64,000 nt of DNA from Clostridia bacterium. GTDB taxonomy: Bacteria > Bacillota > TC1 > UBA5767. The DNA is taken from the NCBI GenBank assembly GCA_016887505.1, contig CP069393.1:2317001-2381000 (forward strand). The letters are read 5' to 3'. The position numbers and the translations under genes are program-made. Positions 9,225-19,974 of this stretch are shown here, in pieces. Below the pieces are notes generated by a model, which ran no database searches, was not told where the DNA came from, and saw nothing but the letters and a program-made list of their open reading frames with translations. Positions within the stretch are counted from its first letter, which is position 1. Every line of letters begins with the position of its first letter.

Positions 9225-10333
9225 TGAAAATACTAATTACTGGTTCAAAAGGATTTGTAGGTAAGAATCTAATTGCTGAGCTAAAAAATAAAGATTTCAC
9301 TGATATATTGGAATTTGATTTAGATACGGACCGCACTCTATTGGATGAGTATGCAAGAGAGTGCGAATTTGTATTTCATTTAGCTGGGGTGAATAGACCG
9401 AAAGAAGAAAAAGAGTTTATGGAAGGCAACTTCGGTTTTACTTCAGAATTGTTGGATTTACTTAAAAAGCACAACAATAAAGCCCCAATCCTTATTACTT
9501 CTTCTATTCAAGCGAAACTAGATAATCCTTATGGTAAAAGTAAAAAGGCAGGAGAAGATTTATTATTTGACTATAGTAAGGAAACAGGTGCTACTGTTTA
9601 CGTATATCGACTAGCTAATCTTTTTGGGAAATGGAGTAGACCAAACTATAATACGGTGGTAGCGACCTTCTGCCATAATATTGCTAGGGATATCGATATC
9701 CAAATCAATAATCCGGAAGCATGTCTAAATCTTTGTTATATAGACGATGTGTTAGTAGAGTTTTTAAATGTTTTAGATGGAAAACCAACGAGAGAAGGTA
9801 ATTACTGTATAGTTCCTGAAGGCTATCAAGTAAAGCTTGGAGAGTTGGCAGACCTTATTAAAGGATTTAGAAAAAGCAGAAGTGACTTAAGTATTCCAAA
9901 CATGAATGATGATCTGACGAAGAAACTATATAGCACCTATTTAAGCTTTCTACCAGAAGATGACTTTGCTTATGATTTAAAAATGAATACAGATAACAGG
10001 GGTTCTTTTACGGAAATGATTAGAACACTGGATAGAGGCCAAGTATCTATTAACGTATCTAAGCCGGGAATCACTAAGGGTAATCATTGGCACCATACTA
10101 AAAATGAAAAGTTTTTAGTTGTTAGCGGGGAAGGCCTAATCCGGTTTAGAAAGATAGATGAAGATGAAGTTATTGAGTATAAGGTGAGTGGGAATAAGCT
10201 CCAAGTAGTTGACATACCTACTGGATATACACATTCTATTGTTAATGTTGGAGAAACGGATCTTGTGACGGTTATGTGGGTTAATGAATGCTTTAATCCG
10301 GAGAAGCCAGATACTTATTATTTGGAGGTGTGA
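9224..10333 (+). CDS. fnlB: UDP-sugar 4-ketoreductase with cupin domain, FnlB/WbjC/Cap5F family
   Basis: A 369-residue two-domain enzyme. The N-terminal SDR domain (ITGSKGFVGKNL at residues 4-15; YGKSKKAGE as catalytic YxxxK) reduces the 4-keto sugar. The C-terminal cupin (about 255-369, GNHWHHTKNEKFLVVSGEG) catalyses C3 epimerisation in the characterised Cap5F/WbjC proteins. Domain order and length match the family. It lies between fnlA and fnlC in the usual order, with a one-base overlap upstream. Confidence 0.93.
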   Translation: MKILITGSKGFVGKNLIAELKNKDFTDILEFDLDTDRTLLDEYARECEFVFHLAGVNRPKEEKEFMEGNFGFTSELLDLLKKHNNKAPILITSSIQAKLDNPYGKSKKAGEDLLFDYSKETGATVYVYRLANLFGKWSRPNYNTVVATFCHNIARDIDIQINNPEACLNLCYIDDVLVEFLNVLDGKPTREGNYCIVPEGYQVKLGELADLIKGFRKSRSDLSIPNMNDDLTKKLYSTYLSFLPEDDFAYDLKMNTDNRGSFTEMIRTLDRGQVSINVSKPGITKGNHWHHTKNEKFLVVSGEGLIRFRKIDEDEVIEYKVSGNKLQVVDIPTGYTHSIVNVGETDLVTVMWVNECFNPEKPDTYYLEV

Positions 10334-10335
10334 AA

Positions 10336-11460
10336 ATGAAAAAACTGAAAGTAATGACGGTAGTTGGAACTAGACCAGAAATAATAAGATTATCTGCGGT
10401 TCTTAATAAACTGGAAGAATCGGAAGCAATTGAACATATCTTAGTTCATACTGGACAGAACTATGATTACGAATTAAATGAAGTCTTTTTCAAAGACTTT
10501 AATCTTAAAAAACCAGATTATTTCCTTAATGCTGCTACTGGAACAGCAGTGGAAACTATTGGAAATATTCTTGTTAAGATTGATCCCATTATGGAAGAAG
10601 TAAAACCGGATGCTTTCTTGGTGCTTGGAGATACGAATAGTTGTTTATGTGTTATTGCAGCTAAGAGAAGACATATCCCAATATTCCATATGGAAGCAGG
10701 GAATAGATGTTTTGATCAAAGGGTGCCAGAGGAAACCAATAGAAAGATTGTAGATCATACTTCAGACATCAATATGCCCTATAGCGATATTGCTAGAGAG
10801 TATCTTCTAAGAGAAGGCTTACCAGCAGATAGAATTATTAAGACTGGGAGTCCTATGTTTGAAGTGCTAAATTCAAGAAAAGAGGATATTGAAAAATCGG
10901 ATGTTCTCGAAAGGCTTGAGCTTAAAGAAGGACAATATTTTGTGGTATCAGCTCATAGGGAAGAAAACATTAGTTCAGAAGAAAACTTTATGAACCTAGT
11001 GGATAGCCTAAACACTGTGGCTGAAAAATATAAGATGCCGATAATTATGAGTACTCATCCTAGAACTAGAAAGATGATTGAAGCTAAAGGAATAGAGTTT
11101 GATCCATTGGTGATAACAATGAAACCACTCGGCTTTAATGACTATGTGAAGCTTCAACTTAAGGCGAAAGCAGTTCTAAGTGATAGCGGAACTATTAGTG
11201 AAGAGTCTTCAATCCTAGGCTTCAAGGCTCTCAATATAAGACAAGCTCATGAAAGACCAGAAGCAATGGAGGAAGCCTCAGTTATGATGGTTGGTCTTGA
11301 AAAAGAAAGAATAATGCAGGGGCTAGATGTATTGGAAGCCCAAGAGGAAAACACATTGAGAGTAGTTGGCGATTACAGCGTGCCCAATGTATCTGATAAA
11401 GTACTGAGGATAGTGCTATCTTATACAGATTATGTAAATAAAGTTGTTTGGGGTGATTGA
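10336..11460 (+). CDS. fnlC: UDP-N-acetylglucosamine 2-epimerase-like enzyme, FnlC/WbjD/Cap5G family
   Basis: About 374 residues. Performs the last C2-epimerisation giving UDP-N-acetyl-L-fucosamine. The motifs VGTRPEIIRLSAV, HTGQNYDYELNEVFF, LGDTNSCL, HMEAGNRCFD and DSGTISEESSILG are those of the nonhydrolysing 2-epimerase family in its WbjD branch. ATG 10336 is preferred over GTG 10330 because GGAGG (10324-10328) is better spaced for it. It directly follows fnlB. Confidence 0.93.
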   Translation: MKKLKVMTVVGTRPEIIRLSAVLNKLEESEAIEHILVHTGQNYDYELNEVFFKDFNLKKPDYFLNAATGTAVETIGNILVKIDPIMEEVKPDAFLVLGDTNSCLCVIAAKRRHIPIFHMEAGNRCFDQRVPEETNRKIVDHTSDINMPYSDIAREYLLREGLPADRIIKTGSPMFEVLNSRKEDIEKSDVLERLELKEGQYFVVSAHREENISSEENFMNLVDSLNTVAEKYKMPIIMSTHPRTRKMIEAKGIEFDPLVITMKPLGFNDYVKLQLKAKAVLSDSGTISEESSILGFKALNIRQAHERPEAMEEASVMMVGLEKERIMQGLDVLEAQEENTLRVVGDYSVPNVSDKVLRIVLSYTDYVNKVVWGD

Positions 11461-11461
11461 T

Positions 11462-12472
11462 ATGAAAACAATGGTTTTTGATGTTCCTGCAGAGCATGGC
11501 GGAGCATTAACAATATTAAAACAATATTATGAAGAAGCCGTGTTCGATATCGAGAAAGAATGGATTTTTGTAATTAGCACTCCGGACTTAAAAGAGACAA
11601 AAAATGTAAAGATTTTAAAATATCCATGGGTAAAAAAAAGCTGGTTTCATAGGTTGTATTTTGATAAGTTCATAGCAAAAAAAATTGTAGATAAATATAA
11701 AGTAGACGAAGTTTTATCTTTACAAAATGTAATTGTAAAAAAACTGAGTGTTCCACAAACACTTTATTTACATCAGTCTTTACCTTTTGTTGAGAAGCGC
11801 TATAAGATAGCCGAAAACTTTAAATTTTGGGTTTATCAGAACATAATTGGTAGAATGATACTTAAGTCAATAAAAGAAGCCGATAAAGTAATTGTTCAAA
11901 CGGAATGGTTAAGAGAAGAATGTTTAAAAAAAGTAAAAACAGCTCCAAGTAAGTTTGAATTAATACACCCCGATGTAAATATTAAAGTTAAGAAGTATTA
12001 TAAACAAGAAAACGAAAATTTGAAATTATTCTTTTATCCTGCAAGTGGTGCAGAGTATAAAAATCACAAAATAATTGTTGAGGTAACAAAAGAACTGATT
12101 GCTAGTGGAATTACAAATTTCAAAGTTATTTTTACATTAAATGGTAATGAAAGCAACCATATAAAAAATCTATACAAGTCAGTAAAAGAAGAAAATCTTC
12201 CAATAAATTTCATTGGACAAATAAGTATAGAAGAAGTTTATGATTATTATAGTAAATCGATACTGATATTTCCTTCATATATTGAAACATTTGGATTACC
12301 TATGCTTGAAGCAAAAATGCATAATTCTCCTGTATTTGCTTCGGATTGCCTGTTTTCACATGAGATATTGGATGGTTATGTGAATGCTTATTTTTTTGAT
12401 AGTTTTAATAGTGAAAAATTGGTAGAGTTAATGATAAGTATTATAGAAAATAAATTAAATATCCAACAGTGA
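11462..12472 (+). CDS. Glycosyltransferase, GT4-like
   Basis: About 336 residues. GT-B glycosyltransferase. The C-terminal half holds the donor-site pattern LIFPSYIETFGLPMLEAKM and a preceding FFYPASGAEYKNHK segment, typical of family 4/1 enzymes. The N-terminus is short and divergent. ATG 11462 is chosen over an upstream ATG at 11444 that lies inside fnlC. Probably adds a later sugar of the repeat unit. From here to about 18.5 kb the DNA is markedly more AT-rich than the FucNAc genes, as is common for strain-variable polysaccharide genes. Confidence 0.8.
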   Translation: MKTMVFDVPAEHGGALTILKQYYEEAVFDIEKEWIFVISTPDLKETKNVKILKYPWVKKSWFHRLYFDKFIAKKIVDKYKVDEVLSLQNVIVKKLSVPQTLYLHQSLPFVEKRYKIAENFKFWVYQNIIGRMILKSIKEADKVIVQTEWLREECLKKVKTAPSKFELIHPDVNIKVKKYYKQENENLKLFFYPASGAEYKNHKIIVEVTKELIASGITNFKVIFTLNGNESNHIKNLYKSVKEENLPINFIGQISIEEVYDYYSKSILIFPSYIETFGLPMLEAKMHNSPVFASDCLFSHEILDGYVNAYFFDSFNSEKLVELMISIIENKLNIQQ

Positions 12473-12530
12473 AATAATTTATGGGAAATATTATGTATTA
12501 AATGTAATTGCAGTAAGGAGCGTGCCGAAA

Positions 12531-13730
12531 TTGAAAGTTCTATATTTAGGAAGTGTTATCAAAACAGAAGATTGTACTAAATACCTGGGACCTTCTGTTG
12601 CTGGAAACAAGATGCAGATGGGTATACTTAAGGGACTGAAAAAGATATTAGTAGAAGATTTATACGTGTTAACTGAGACTCCAATTGCAGCATTTCCTAG
12701 AGAAAAAAAGAGCTATATTGGGTCTGGAAGTATTCGTTTAACGAATGATATAGATGCCCTAAAAGTGCCTTTTATAAACATTTTTATAATAAAGCAAATC
12801 TATTTAATAATAAATGCTTTTGTTATGATATGTAAATGGGCAAAAAAGAATGGTAACAAAAAAAAAGTTATTATTTGCTTTAATGCTTTTCCTTATGTTG
12901 CAATGCCTATAATTCTTGCTTCAAAACTATTCAGTATTAAGACTATCTGTATTTTTGCAGATCCACCCGTAGACGTAGTGAGGCGTAGCCTTATTGGAAG
13001 GGTTGCAAAGTATATCGAAGATAGATCTGTAGTGAAGAATATTAAAAAGTTTGATGGATTAATTGTTTTAAATGAGAAATCAATAGAAAAATATGCATCT
13101 AACTCAAAATATATTTTAGTAGATGGAGGCTTTGATTTAGATTGTACACCTAAGAACCAGCCAGGAGGCCAGTGGTTAAGCATACAAGAAAATGACATGG
13201 TCAAGATGGTTTTTAGTGGAGCACTATTTGAGTATAATGGTATTAAGAATTTGATTAAAGCAGTAAGACTTGTTGATAGTGATCGGTTATGTCTTGAAAT
13301 TTATGGTTCTGGTCCTCTTGAGCATTATATTGAGCAAGCTTCTAAAGAAGACAATAGAGTAAGGTTTATGGGGAATGTTCCTAATTCTGAAATGATTAGG
13401 ATTCAACAAGAAGCTGGTATTCTTATAAACCCCCGACATGTAAAGGATCCTATTAGTCTTTATACATTCCCATCAAAAATAATTGAGTATCTATTGAGTG
13501 GAACCCCAGTAATTACTACAAAACTGAATGGGCTTACCAAAGAGTATTTAGATAACGTATTTGTCACACTGGATGAAACACCAGCTGAGATTGCGAATAC
13601 TATAGATTTTGTGCTGAAGCAGGACAAAGATTGTTTGATTCAAAAAGCAACAGCAGCTCGTGAGTTCGTTATTCAGAATAAAAATTGGAATGTTTGGATT
13701 GATAAAATTATTGAATTTATATACGTATAG
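12531..13730 (+). CDS. Glycosyltransferase, GT4-like
   Basis: About 399 residues. GT-B glycosyltransferase with MVFSGALFEYNGIKNLI and the PSKIIEYLLSGTPVITTKL donor-binding region near the C-terminus. There is a hydrophobic stretch in the N-terminal half. TTG 12531 is preferred because AAGGAG (12515-12520) is ten bases upstream; GTG 12522 is in frame but touches that site. It is one of four or five transferases that set the order of sugars in the repeat unit; acceptor and donor are unknown. Confidence 0.82.
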   Translation: MKVLYLGSVIKTEDCTKYLGPSVAGNKMQMGILKGLKKILVEDLYVLTETPIAAFPREKKSYIGSGSIRLTNDIDALKVPFINIFIIKQIYLIINAFVMICKWAKKNGNKKKVIICFNAFPYVAMPIILASKLFSIKTICIFADPPVDVVRRSLIGRVAKYIEDRSVVKNIKKFDGLIVLNEKSIEKYASNSKYILVDGGFDLDCTPKNQPGGQWLSIQENDMVKMVFSGALFEYNGIKNLIKAVRLVDSDRLCLEIYGSGPLEHYIEQASKEDNRVRFMGNVPNSEMIRIQQEAGILINPRHVKDPISLYTFPSKIIEYLLSGTPVITTKLNGLTKEYLDNVFVTLDETPAEIANTIDFVLKQDKDCLIQKATAAREFVIQNKNWNVWIDKIIEFIYV

Positions 13731-13828
13731 AAATACAGTAAAGTATAATAAGAACCTTGGTTTAAATTATATTAATTCAAACAAGCTATTTCATGTAAAA
13801 TACGTTTTTTTAAGATAGAGGTGGTTGT

Positions 13829-14914
13829 ATGAGCTTTTATATTATCTTGACTATAGTATGTATGAGCATATCTTATACTGCGCATTTAGCCTATAAATAT
13901 AATATAGCAAATAAATATATTGTTAATATAATTGATTTTATACCATATTTAATTTTAATTATTATAACAGGGTTTAGATTTAATGTAGGAAATGATTATC
14001 AAGGGTATGCAAGAAATTTTCTATATTTGATGGATTATGATATTCCACGTATTGAGACTTCTTTTAAAATAATCGCAAATACGGCTCGTTTTTTTGGCTT
14101 CAATCAACAATTTATGTTTTTGACTTATTCAGCAATAACATATATTTTTATTTACTTAGGAGTTCGATATTTTGATAAACATGGCAGATATAGACATTAT
14201 GTAATTTTATTTATTGTAATTTTCTTCTTGTTTAATATTTTTAACACTATTAGACAGATGGTAGCTGCGGCAATATTCTTTTATGCATTGAAATTTATAG
14301 TTGAAAAAAAATTGTATAAATATATGTTTTTTATTTTATTAGCGATATTCTTTCACCGGTCAGCCATTATCTGTATTCCGTTATATTTTTTATTGAAATT
14401 AAGGATGAAAACCTTATTCCTTGGATTAGCTTTTTCACCAATTTTATTATTTTCGGATCTAGCCAATAAATTTATAGGACTCTATATTAGGTTCAGTGGC
14501 CAGAGTGTGTATGAAGTTTATTTAAATAATTATAATTACAGAGTACCAATATCTGGTGGTAAAGGACTTTTTCTATTTTTTATAACAGCTATGTTTTTGG
14601 CGTTAACAATAGGTAAGTTTAATTTTAATGATAGAGATAAAATAATTATTAAACTTTTTATAATATTTGTCATATTGACGTTTGCAACACTTTCTTCAGT
14701 TATTGCAACACGGCTAGTATATTATCCTATGTTCTCATTATTATTGATAATACCATTATTACAAAATTGTTTTAAAAATGAAAAGGAAAGAATATTAGGT
14801 AAATATCTAATAAATGTATTATCTGTATTATTGTTTATTAATATGTTATCAGTATATAGAAACTTGTTTATAAAAAACGAATTATTACACTATGTATTCA
14901 AAATATTTATATAG
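13829..14914 (+). CDS. EpsG/Wzy-type polysaccharide polymerase
   Basis: A 361-residue integral membrane protein with about ten hydrophobic helices. The conserved EpsG-family features are present: GFRFNVGNDYQGY near residues 50-62, NTIRQMVAAAIFFYAL near 130 and FHRSAIICIPLYF near 180. It probably joins lipid-linked repeat units on the outer face of the membrane. The start ATG is preceded by GAGGTGG. It is flanked by glycosyltransferases and the Wzx flippase, as expected for a Wzx/Wzy-dependent pathway. Confidence 0.85.
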   Translation: MSFYIILTIVCMSISYTAHLAYKYNIANKYIVNIIDFIPYLILIIITGFRFNVGNDYQGYARNFLYLMDYDIPRIETSFKIIANTARFFGFNQQFMFLTYSAITYIFIYLGVRYFDKHGRYRHYVILFIVIFFLFNIFNTIRQMVAAAIFFYALKFIVEKKLYKYMFFILLAIFFHRSAIICIPLYFLLKLRMKTLFLGLAFSPILLFSDLANKFIGLYIRFSGQSVYEVYLNNYNYRVPISGGKGLFLFFITAMFLALTIGKFNFNDRDKIIIKLFIIFVILTFATLSSVIATRLVYYPMFSLLLIIPLLQNCFKNEKERILGKYLINVLSVLLFINMLSVYRNLFIKNELLHYVFKIFI

Positions 14915-14963
14915 ATGATGTATGACTAAACATGTAAGTTTAGTATAAGGAGTAATAAATGAA

Positions 14964-16223
14964 ATGAAAATACTATGGCTAACAAACATACCATTACCCG
15001 AAGCTAGTTTATTGTTGAATGAAATACCATCGCCATTTGGAGGATGGCTTATAAATGCGTCTCGAGATTTATCTGATCAAAACGATATAGAGCTCTCAAT
15101 AGCATTTCCTAGAAATGATAATAATGATTTACAAATTCTAAAAGGAAAAAAGATTAACTATTATTCTTTTCCAAAGGTGGATAACGAAGATACTCCTTCT
15201 TTAGAAGGTAGTTTAAGGTTAAAAATGATACTTGATAAAGTTAAACCGAGTATAGTACATATTTTCGGAACAGAGTATGCCCATTCATTAGCGATGGTTA
15301 ATGCCTGTAATGATAAAGGAATAGAGACTGTTATTTCAATTCAGGGTTTAGTATCGATAATTGCAAAACACTATATGGCTTGTTTACCAGATAGGATTCA
15401 AAAAAGATTTACTTTCAGAGATTTTATAAGGCAAGATAATTTAAAACAGCAGCAGAAGAAATTTTCTGTTAGAGGTAAATCCGAAATTGAGGCTATTCAA
15501 AAGGTGAATCATGTTATAGGTCGTACTACCTGGGATAAAGCTTGTGTTACTCAGATTAATTCTAAAGTACAATATCATTTTTGTAATGAAACTTTGAGAG
15601 ATGAATTTTACAAACATATATGGGATATAGATAAATGTGAAAGATTTTCTATATTCCTGAGCCAAGTTTCATATCCAATAAAAGGCTTACACTTTATGCT
15701 TCAGGCAATGCCATTAATATTAAAAAGATTTCCCAATACAAAACTGTATATTGCAGGACATAACATTACAAAATCTGATACATTGAAAGAGAAACTTAAG
15801 AAAACATCTTATGCTAAATATATTACAGAACTTATAAAAAAATACAATTTAATGAAAAATGTAGTTTTTACAGGACTTTTGAATGAAAAAAAAATGTGTG
15901 AAAGATATTTGAAATCAAACGTATTTGTATGCCCTTCATCTATTGAAAACAGCCCAAATTCGTTAGGAGAAGCTATGATATTAGGAGTTCCATGTGTAGC
16001 TTCAGATGTAGGTGGTGTAGCAGATATGCTAAAACATAAAGAAGAAGGATTTGTTTATCAATCCGATGCCCCTTATATGCTGGCATACTATGTGTGTGAA
16101 TTGTTTCAAAATGAGAATTTAGCGTTAAATTTTTCTCGAAAAGCCAGTGACCATGCGTTGGAGACCCATGATAGAGAAAAAAACACTAAACGGTTGATAG
16201 AGATATATAGAAATATAGCATGA
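14964..16223 (+). CDS. Glycosyltransferase, GT4
   Basis: A 419-residue GT-B enzyme. The N-terminus has the GGWLINASRDL acceptor-side pattern; the C-terminal half has SQVSYPIKGLHFMLQAM, VFVCPSSIENSPNSLGEAMILGVPCVASDVGG (the E-x7-E donor motif region) and a closing helix. Cytoplasmic or membrane-associated. It overlaps the flippase start by four bases (ATGA), so the two are translationally coupled. Sugar specificity is unknown. Confidence 0.87.
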   Translation: MKILWLTNIPLPEASLLLNEIPSPFGGWLINASRDLSDQNDIELSIAFPRNDNNDLQILKGKKINYYSFPKVDNEDTPSLEGSLRLKMILDKVKPSIVHIFGTEYAHSLAMVNACNDKGIETVISIQGLVSIIAKHYMACLPDRIQKRFTFRDFIRQDNLKQQQKKFSVRGKSEIEAIQKVNHVIGRTTWDKACVTQINSKVQYHFCNETLRDEFYKHIWDIDKCERFSIFLSQVSYPIKGLHFMLQAMPLILKRFPNTKLYIAGHNITKSDTLKEKLKKTSYAKYITELIKKYNLMKNVVFTGLLNEKKMCERYLKSNVFVCPSSIENSPNSLGEAMILGVPCVASDVGGVADMLKHKEEGFVYQSDAPYMLAYYVCELFQNENLALNFSRKASDHALETHDREKNTKRLIEIYRNIA

Positions 16224-17584
16224 AGAAGGATTCAACATTGAAAACTCTAGAACAGTTTATAAAAACTAAAAATAAGATACTGAAGAGTGAAGTAGCAACT
16301 AAAGTAATCAAGAACTCCAGTTGGTTAGTGGGGGATAAAGCATTTACAATGTTAATTGGCGTATTTGTGATAGCTATAATTGCAAGATACTTTGGACCTG
16401 AGAAATTTGGACAATTCAACTACGCTTTATCATTTACAGCTTTATTTACAGCCTTATCAACTTTAGGTCTTGAAACACTAACAGTTAAGTCGATTGTAGA
16501 CGAAGACTATGATGAAGGTGCTATTCTATGCACTAGCTTAATATTAAGAGCTATTGGTGGAATATTACTGACAATAATTGCAGGGATAATTATAAGAATC
16601 ATTGAACCAAATGATACAAACCTACATATCCTTGTGCTGATTATGTCTTTTACTATGGTGCTCAAATCTCTTGAAGTTATCGAATACTGGATTCAGGCTT
16701 ATCAAAAAGCTAAGATTTCTTCAATAATCAGAATGAGTGCATACGTACTTTCTGCTATATTAAAAATATGTTTGGTGATTTTTAGGGGCGGTTTGATTCA
16801 ATATGCGCTTATTTATTCTATTGATGCTTTAATAATTGGAACTTCTTTAATAATCGCATATTACAAGTTTAGAGAAAATAAGGATAAGTGGAAAATTAAT
16901 ATTAACTATGCTAAATATATTATGTCACAAAGTTGGTATTTAATATTATCCGGTTTGATGATAACTTTATATATGAAAATAGACAATGTTATGTTGGGAT
17001 CAATGATGCCAAGTAGAACTGAGGTTGGAATATATTCGGCAGCAACTCAAGTAGCTAGTATGTGGTATTTTGTTCCCATGGCTGTTATAACTTCTTTAAA
17101 ACCAGTTATTATGGGTAAGAAAAAAATCGATGAAAAGAGCTATATTAAATCTTTACAGCTGCTATATACCATTGTTGCATGGATGGGAATAGGATTTGGA
17201 ATTTTCATTCTCGGATTTTCTAATATTATAATAGGCATACTTTATGGAGCTGAGTATGCTAATGCAGCCAGTATTTTATCGATTAGTGTATGGGCAGGTA
17301 CCTTTGCTATGCTTGGCTCTGCACGTTCAATATGGTTAATCTGTGAAGGTTTACAAAAATATACCTTGATATATACTTTTGTTGGATTGGTAGTCAACAT
17401 AAGTCTTAACTATATTTTGATTCCAATTATGGGTGGATATGGTGCAGCGATTGCAACACTATCTGCTCAATTTTCGGCTAATATATTAGCATTGGTGGTT
17501 TTTAAAGATACAAGAATATCAACTATTATGATTCTTAAATCATTTTCACCAAAAAGGTTATTATTAATATTGAAAAACAGTTAA
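16220..17584 (+). CDS. Wzx-type flippase (MOP superfamily)
   Basis: A 454-residue membrane protein with about twelve to fourteen helices. The opening SSWLVGDKAFTMLIGVFVIAIIARYFGPEKFGQFNYA is typical of RfbX/Wzx oligosaccharide flippases of the MATE/MOP superfamily. It moves undecaprenyl-linked repeat units across the membrane. The start overlaps the preceding transferase. With the EpsG-like polymerase it indicates a Wzx/Wzy assembly route. No Wzz/Wzc-type length regulator lies in the window. Confidence 0.9.
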   Translation: MKKDSTLKTLEQFIKTKNKILKSEVATKVIKNSSWLVGDKAFTMLIGVFVIAIIARYFGPEKFGQFNYALSFTALFTALSTLGLETLTVKSIVDEDYDEGAILCTSLILRAIGGILLTIIAGIIIRIIEPNDTNLHILVLIMSFTMVLKSLEVIEYWIQAYQKAKISSIIRMSAYVLSAILKICLVIFRGGLIQYALIYSIDALIIGTSLIIAYYKFRENKDKWKININYAKYIMSQSWYLILSGLMITLYMKIDNVMLGSMMPSRTEVGIYSAATQVASMWYFVPMAVITSLKPVIMGKKKIDEKSYIKSLQLLYTIVAWMGIGFGIFILGFSNIIIGILYGAEYANAASILSISVWAGTFAMLGSARSIWLICEGLQKYTLIYTFVGLVVNISLNYILIPIMGGYGAAIATLSAQFSANILALVVFKDTRISTIMILKSFSPKRLLLILKNS

Positions 17585-17614
17585 TAATGGATTTTGATAC
17601 AAAGGAGATCGTTT

Positions 17615-18526
17615 ATGCTAGCACCTGTTATTATATTTGTCTACAATCGTCCGGAACATACGAAAAAAACTGTTGAGGCTTTAGCAAACAATTTTTTGGC
17701 AAAAGAAACGGAAGTCTTTATTTACTCCGATTCAACAAAAAATGATTCAAATATTGAACTTGTAAATGAGACAAGAAATTATATCGATACATTACCTAAT
17801 CTAAACTATTTTAAAAATATAAAGATTATTAAGGCGGAAAAGAATAAAGGGTTGGCCAATTCAATAATTGGTGGAGTTTCTGAAATAATTGATAAATTCG
17901 GTAAAGTAATTGTAGTTGAAGATGATCTTATTTCATCAAATGATTTTCTGCGATATATGAACACTGCTTTAGATTTTTATAAAAGGAATAAATCTATTTG
18001 GTCTATTAGTGGATTCAATATTCCAATAGAAATTCCAAATAATTATAACCATGATGTTTATTTATCATATCGTGCTTGTAGTTGGGGTTGGGCAACATGG
18101 AAAGATAGATGGGCTAAAGTAGATTGGGATGTTTCGGATTATTGTGGATTTAAAAATGATAAGAAATTAAGGGAAAAAATGAATCGTGGCGGAAGAGATA
18201 TGGCTAATATGTTAGATGCACAAATGGAGGGGAAAATAGATTCTTGGGCAATAAGGTGGTGCTATTCTCAATCAAAGTTAGACATGGTAACCGTTTATCC
18301 TGTAAAATCAAGAATTAAAAATATCGGATTAGATGGAACGGGGACTCATAGTGGCACATCATCGCGCTATGATTTCGAAGTTAGTCAAGATAATGGAATA
18401 TGCAATTTTGAAAATGTCGAATTAAATAAACTTATTGTGAAGAGGTTTCAGGAACATTATATGAAACTACATGATTATTATATATTTAGATTCAAGAAGA
18501 TGGTAAAGAAGCTAATAGGAAGGTAA
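17615..18526 (+). CDS. Glycosyltransferase (GT-A fold, GT2-like)
   Basis: About 303 residues. The N-terminus [19 protein letters not shown] and the [17 protein letters not shown] segment (a D-x-D-like metal site) identify a nucleotide-sugar transferase of GT-A fold, and [10 protein letters not shown] is typical of this capsule-associated group. The start at 17615 is supported by AAAGGAG at 17600-17606; the earlier in-frame start at 17594 has no ribosome site. It is the last transferase of the first operon half. Donor and acceptor are unknown. Confidence 0.82.
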   Translation: MLAPVIIFVYNRPEHTKKTVEALANNFLAKETEVFIYSDSTKNDSNIELVNETRNYIDTLPNLNYFKNIKIIKAEKNKGLANSIIGGVSEIIDKFGKVIVVEDDLISSNDFLRYMNTALDFYKRNKSIWSISGFNIPIEIPNNYNHDVYLSYRACSWGWATWKDRWAKVDWDVSDYCGFKNDKKLREKMNRGGRDMANMLDAQMEGKIDSWAIRWCYSQSKLDMVTVYPVKSRIKNIGLDGTGTHSGTSSRYDFEVSQDNGICNFENVELNKLIVKRFQEHYMKLHDYYIFRFKKMVKKLIGR

Positions 18527-18533
18527 TTGGACT

Positions 18534-19700
18534 ATGAAAATTACAATAGCAGGAACCGGGTACGTAGGACTATCCAATGCAGTACTATTGGCACAACATA
18601 ATGAAGTAATAGCACTGGATGTCATTCAAGAAAAAGTAGACATGATCAATAATAGGAAATCGCCTATCATTGACAAAGAAATCGAAGAGTATTTAGCAAA
18701 TAAAGATTTAAATTTAACAGCAACCACAGATAGTTATTTAGCATTCAAAGATGCTGAATATGTTATCATCTCTACCCCAACCAACTATGATGTTGAAATG
18801 AATTATTTCAACACTAGAACAGTTGAAGCTGTTATTGCCAATGTCTTATCCATCAATCCAGAAGCAGTAATGGTCATTAAATCCACCGTACCAGTAGGAT
18901 ATGTTGAAAAAGTTAAAGAAATGTTCGACACAGATAACATTATCTTCTCACCTGAATTCTTAAGAGAAGGCAAGGCCCTATACGACAACCTATATCCATC
19001 CAGAATAATTGTAGGAGAACAATCTGAAAGAGCCAAAAAGTTTGCAGACTTACTAGTAGAAGGCGCAATCAAAGAAAACATTGATGTCCTCTTTACTAAT
19101 TCAACAGAAGCGGAAGCCGTAAAACTATTCTCAAATACATATCTGGCGTTAAGAGTAGCCTACTTTAACGAGCTAGATACCTATGCAGAAGTAAGAGGAT
19201 TAGACACAAAACAAATCATTGAAGGAGTATGTCTAGATCCTAGAATCGGAAGTCATTATAACAACCCATCCTTTGGCTATGGAGGCTATTGCTTGCCGAA
19301 AGACACTAAACAACTGCTTGCCAATTATTGTGATGTACCACAAAACATCATGACTGCCATTGTAGATGCCAACAGAACTAGAAAAGATCATGTGGCAGAT
19401 ATGATTATTAAAAAGAACCCAAAAACGGTAGGCATATATAGATTAACCATGAAGATGAACTCAGATAACTTTAGACAATCATCTATTCAGGGCGTTATGA
19501 AAAGAGTAAAGGCAAAAGGTATTGAAGTGGTTGTCTTTGAACCAGCTCTCATGGAAGACGAATTCTTTAATTCAAGAGTCGTTAAGGACTTGGGTGAGTT
19601 CAAAGAAGTCTGCGATATTATTGTAACCAACAGAATGACAGACGATATTATTGATGTTCAAGAAAAAGTATATACCAGGGACATTTATAGCAGAGACTAA
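18534..19700 (+). CDS. ugd: UDP-glucose 6-dehydrogenase
   Basis: A 388-residue nucleotide-sugar dehydrogenase that oxidises UDP-glucose to UDP-glucuronate with two NAD+. [11 protein letters not shown] (residues 6-16) binds NAD, STVPVGY follows, [21 protein letters not shown] is substrate-binding, and the catalytic Cys lies in [11 protein letters not shown] near residue 257. Length and motifs match the short Ugd form of Gram-positive bacteria. It is followed by a strong terminator, so it closes the first polysaccharide operon. It supplies uronic acid to the polymer. Confidence 0.92.
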   Translation: MKITIAGTGYVGLSNAVLLAQHNEVIALDVIQEKVDMINNRKSPIIDKEIEEYLANKDLNLTATTDSYLAFKDAEYVIISTPTNYDVEMNYFNTRTVEAVIANVLSINPEAVMVIKSTVPVGYVEKVKEMFDTDNIIFSPEFLREGKALYDNLYPSRIIVGEQSERAKKFADLLVEGAIKENIDVLFTNSTEAEAVKLFSNTYLALRVAYFNELDTYAEVRGLDTKQIIEGVCLDPRIGSHYNNPSFGYGGYCLPKDTKQLLANYCDVPQNIMTAIVDANRTRKDHVADMIIKKNPKTVGIYRLTMKMNSDNFRQSSIQGVMKRVKAKGIEVVVFEPALMEDEFFNSRVVKDLGEFKEVCDIIVTNRMTDDIIDVQEKVYTRDIYSRD

Positions 19701-19727
19701 TGAACTATGAATATAGTAGAGGTATCC

Positions 19728-19763
19728 ACAGACTGTCAAGAATCTTGACAGTCTGTGCTTTAA
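19728..19763 (+). terminator. Rho-independent terminator
   Basis: ACAGACTGTCAAGA pairs perfectly with TCTTGACAGTCTGT around a very short loop, followed by GCTTTAAT. It ends the polysaccharide operon after the UDP-glucose dehydrogenase. Confidence 0.88.
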
Positions 19764-19974
19764 TAATGGCAAATAAGAAACTATGCGGAAAACAAAGATA
19801 AGCTTGAACTATTGCCATGAACCTGTGCTACTAGAAGCGGAATTTTTTTAGGAAAGCGTAGCATGGATGATGTCTAAAAATAGCGTTTTGAAGAGTAGAT
19901 ACAAGTAGATGCTTAGAGCTTTGCTAACGTATGATTCTTAGCCTATTGGACTAGAAATTTTAAGAGGGACAAAG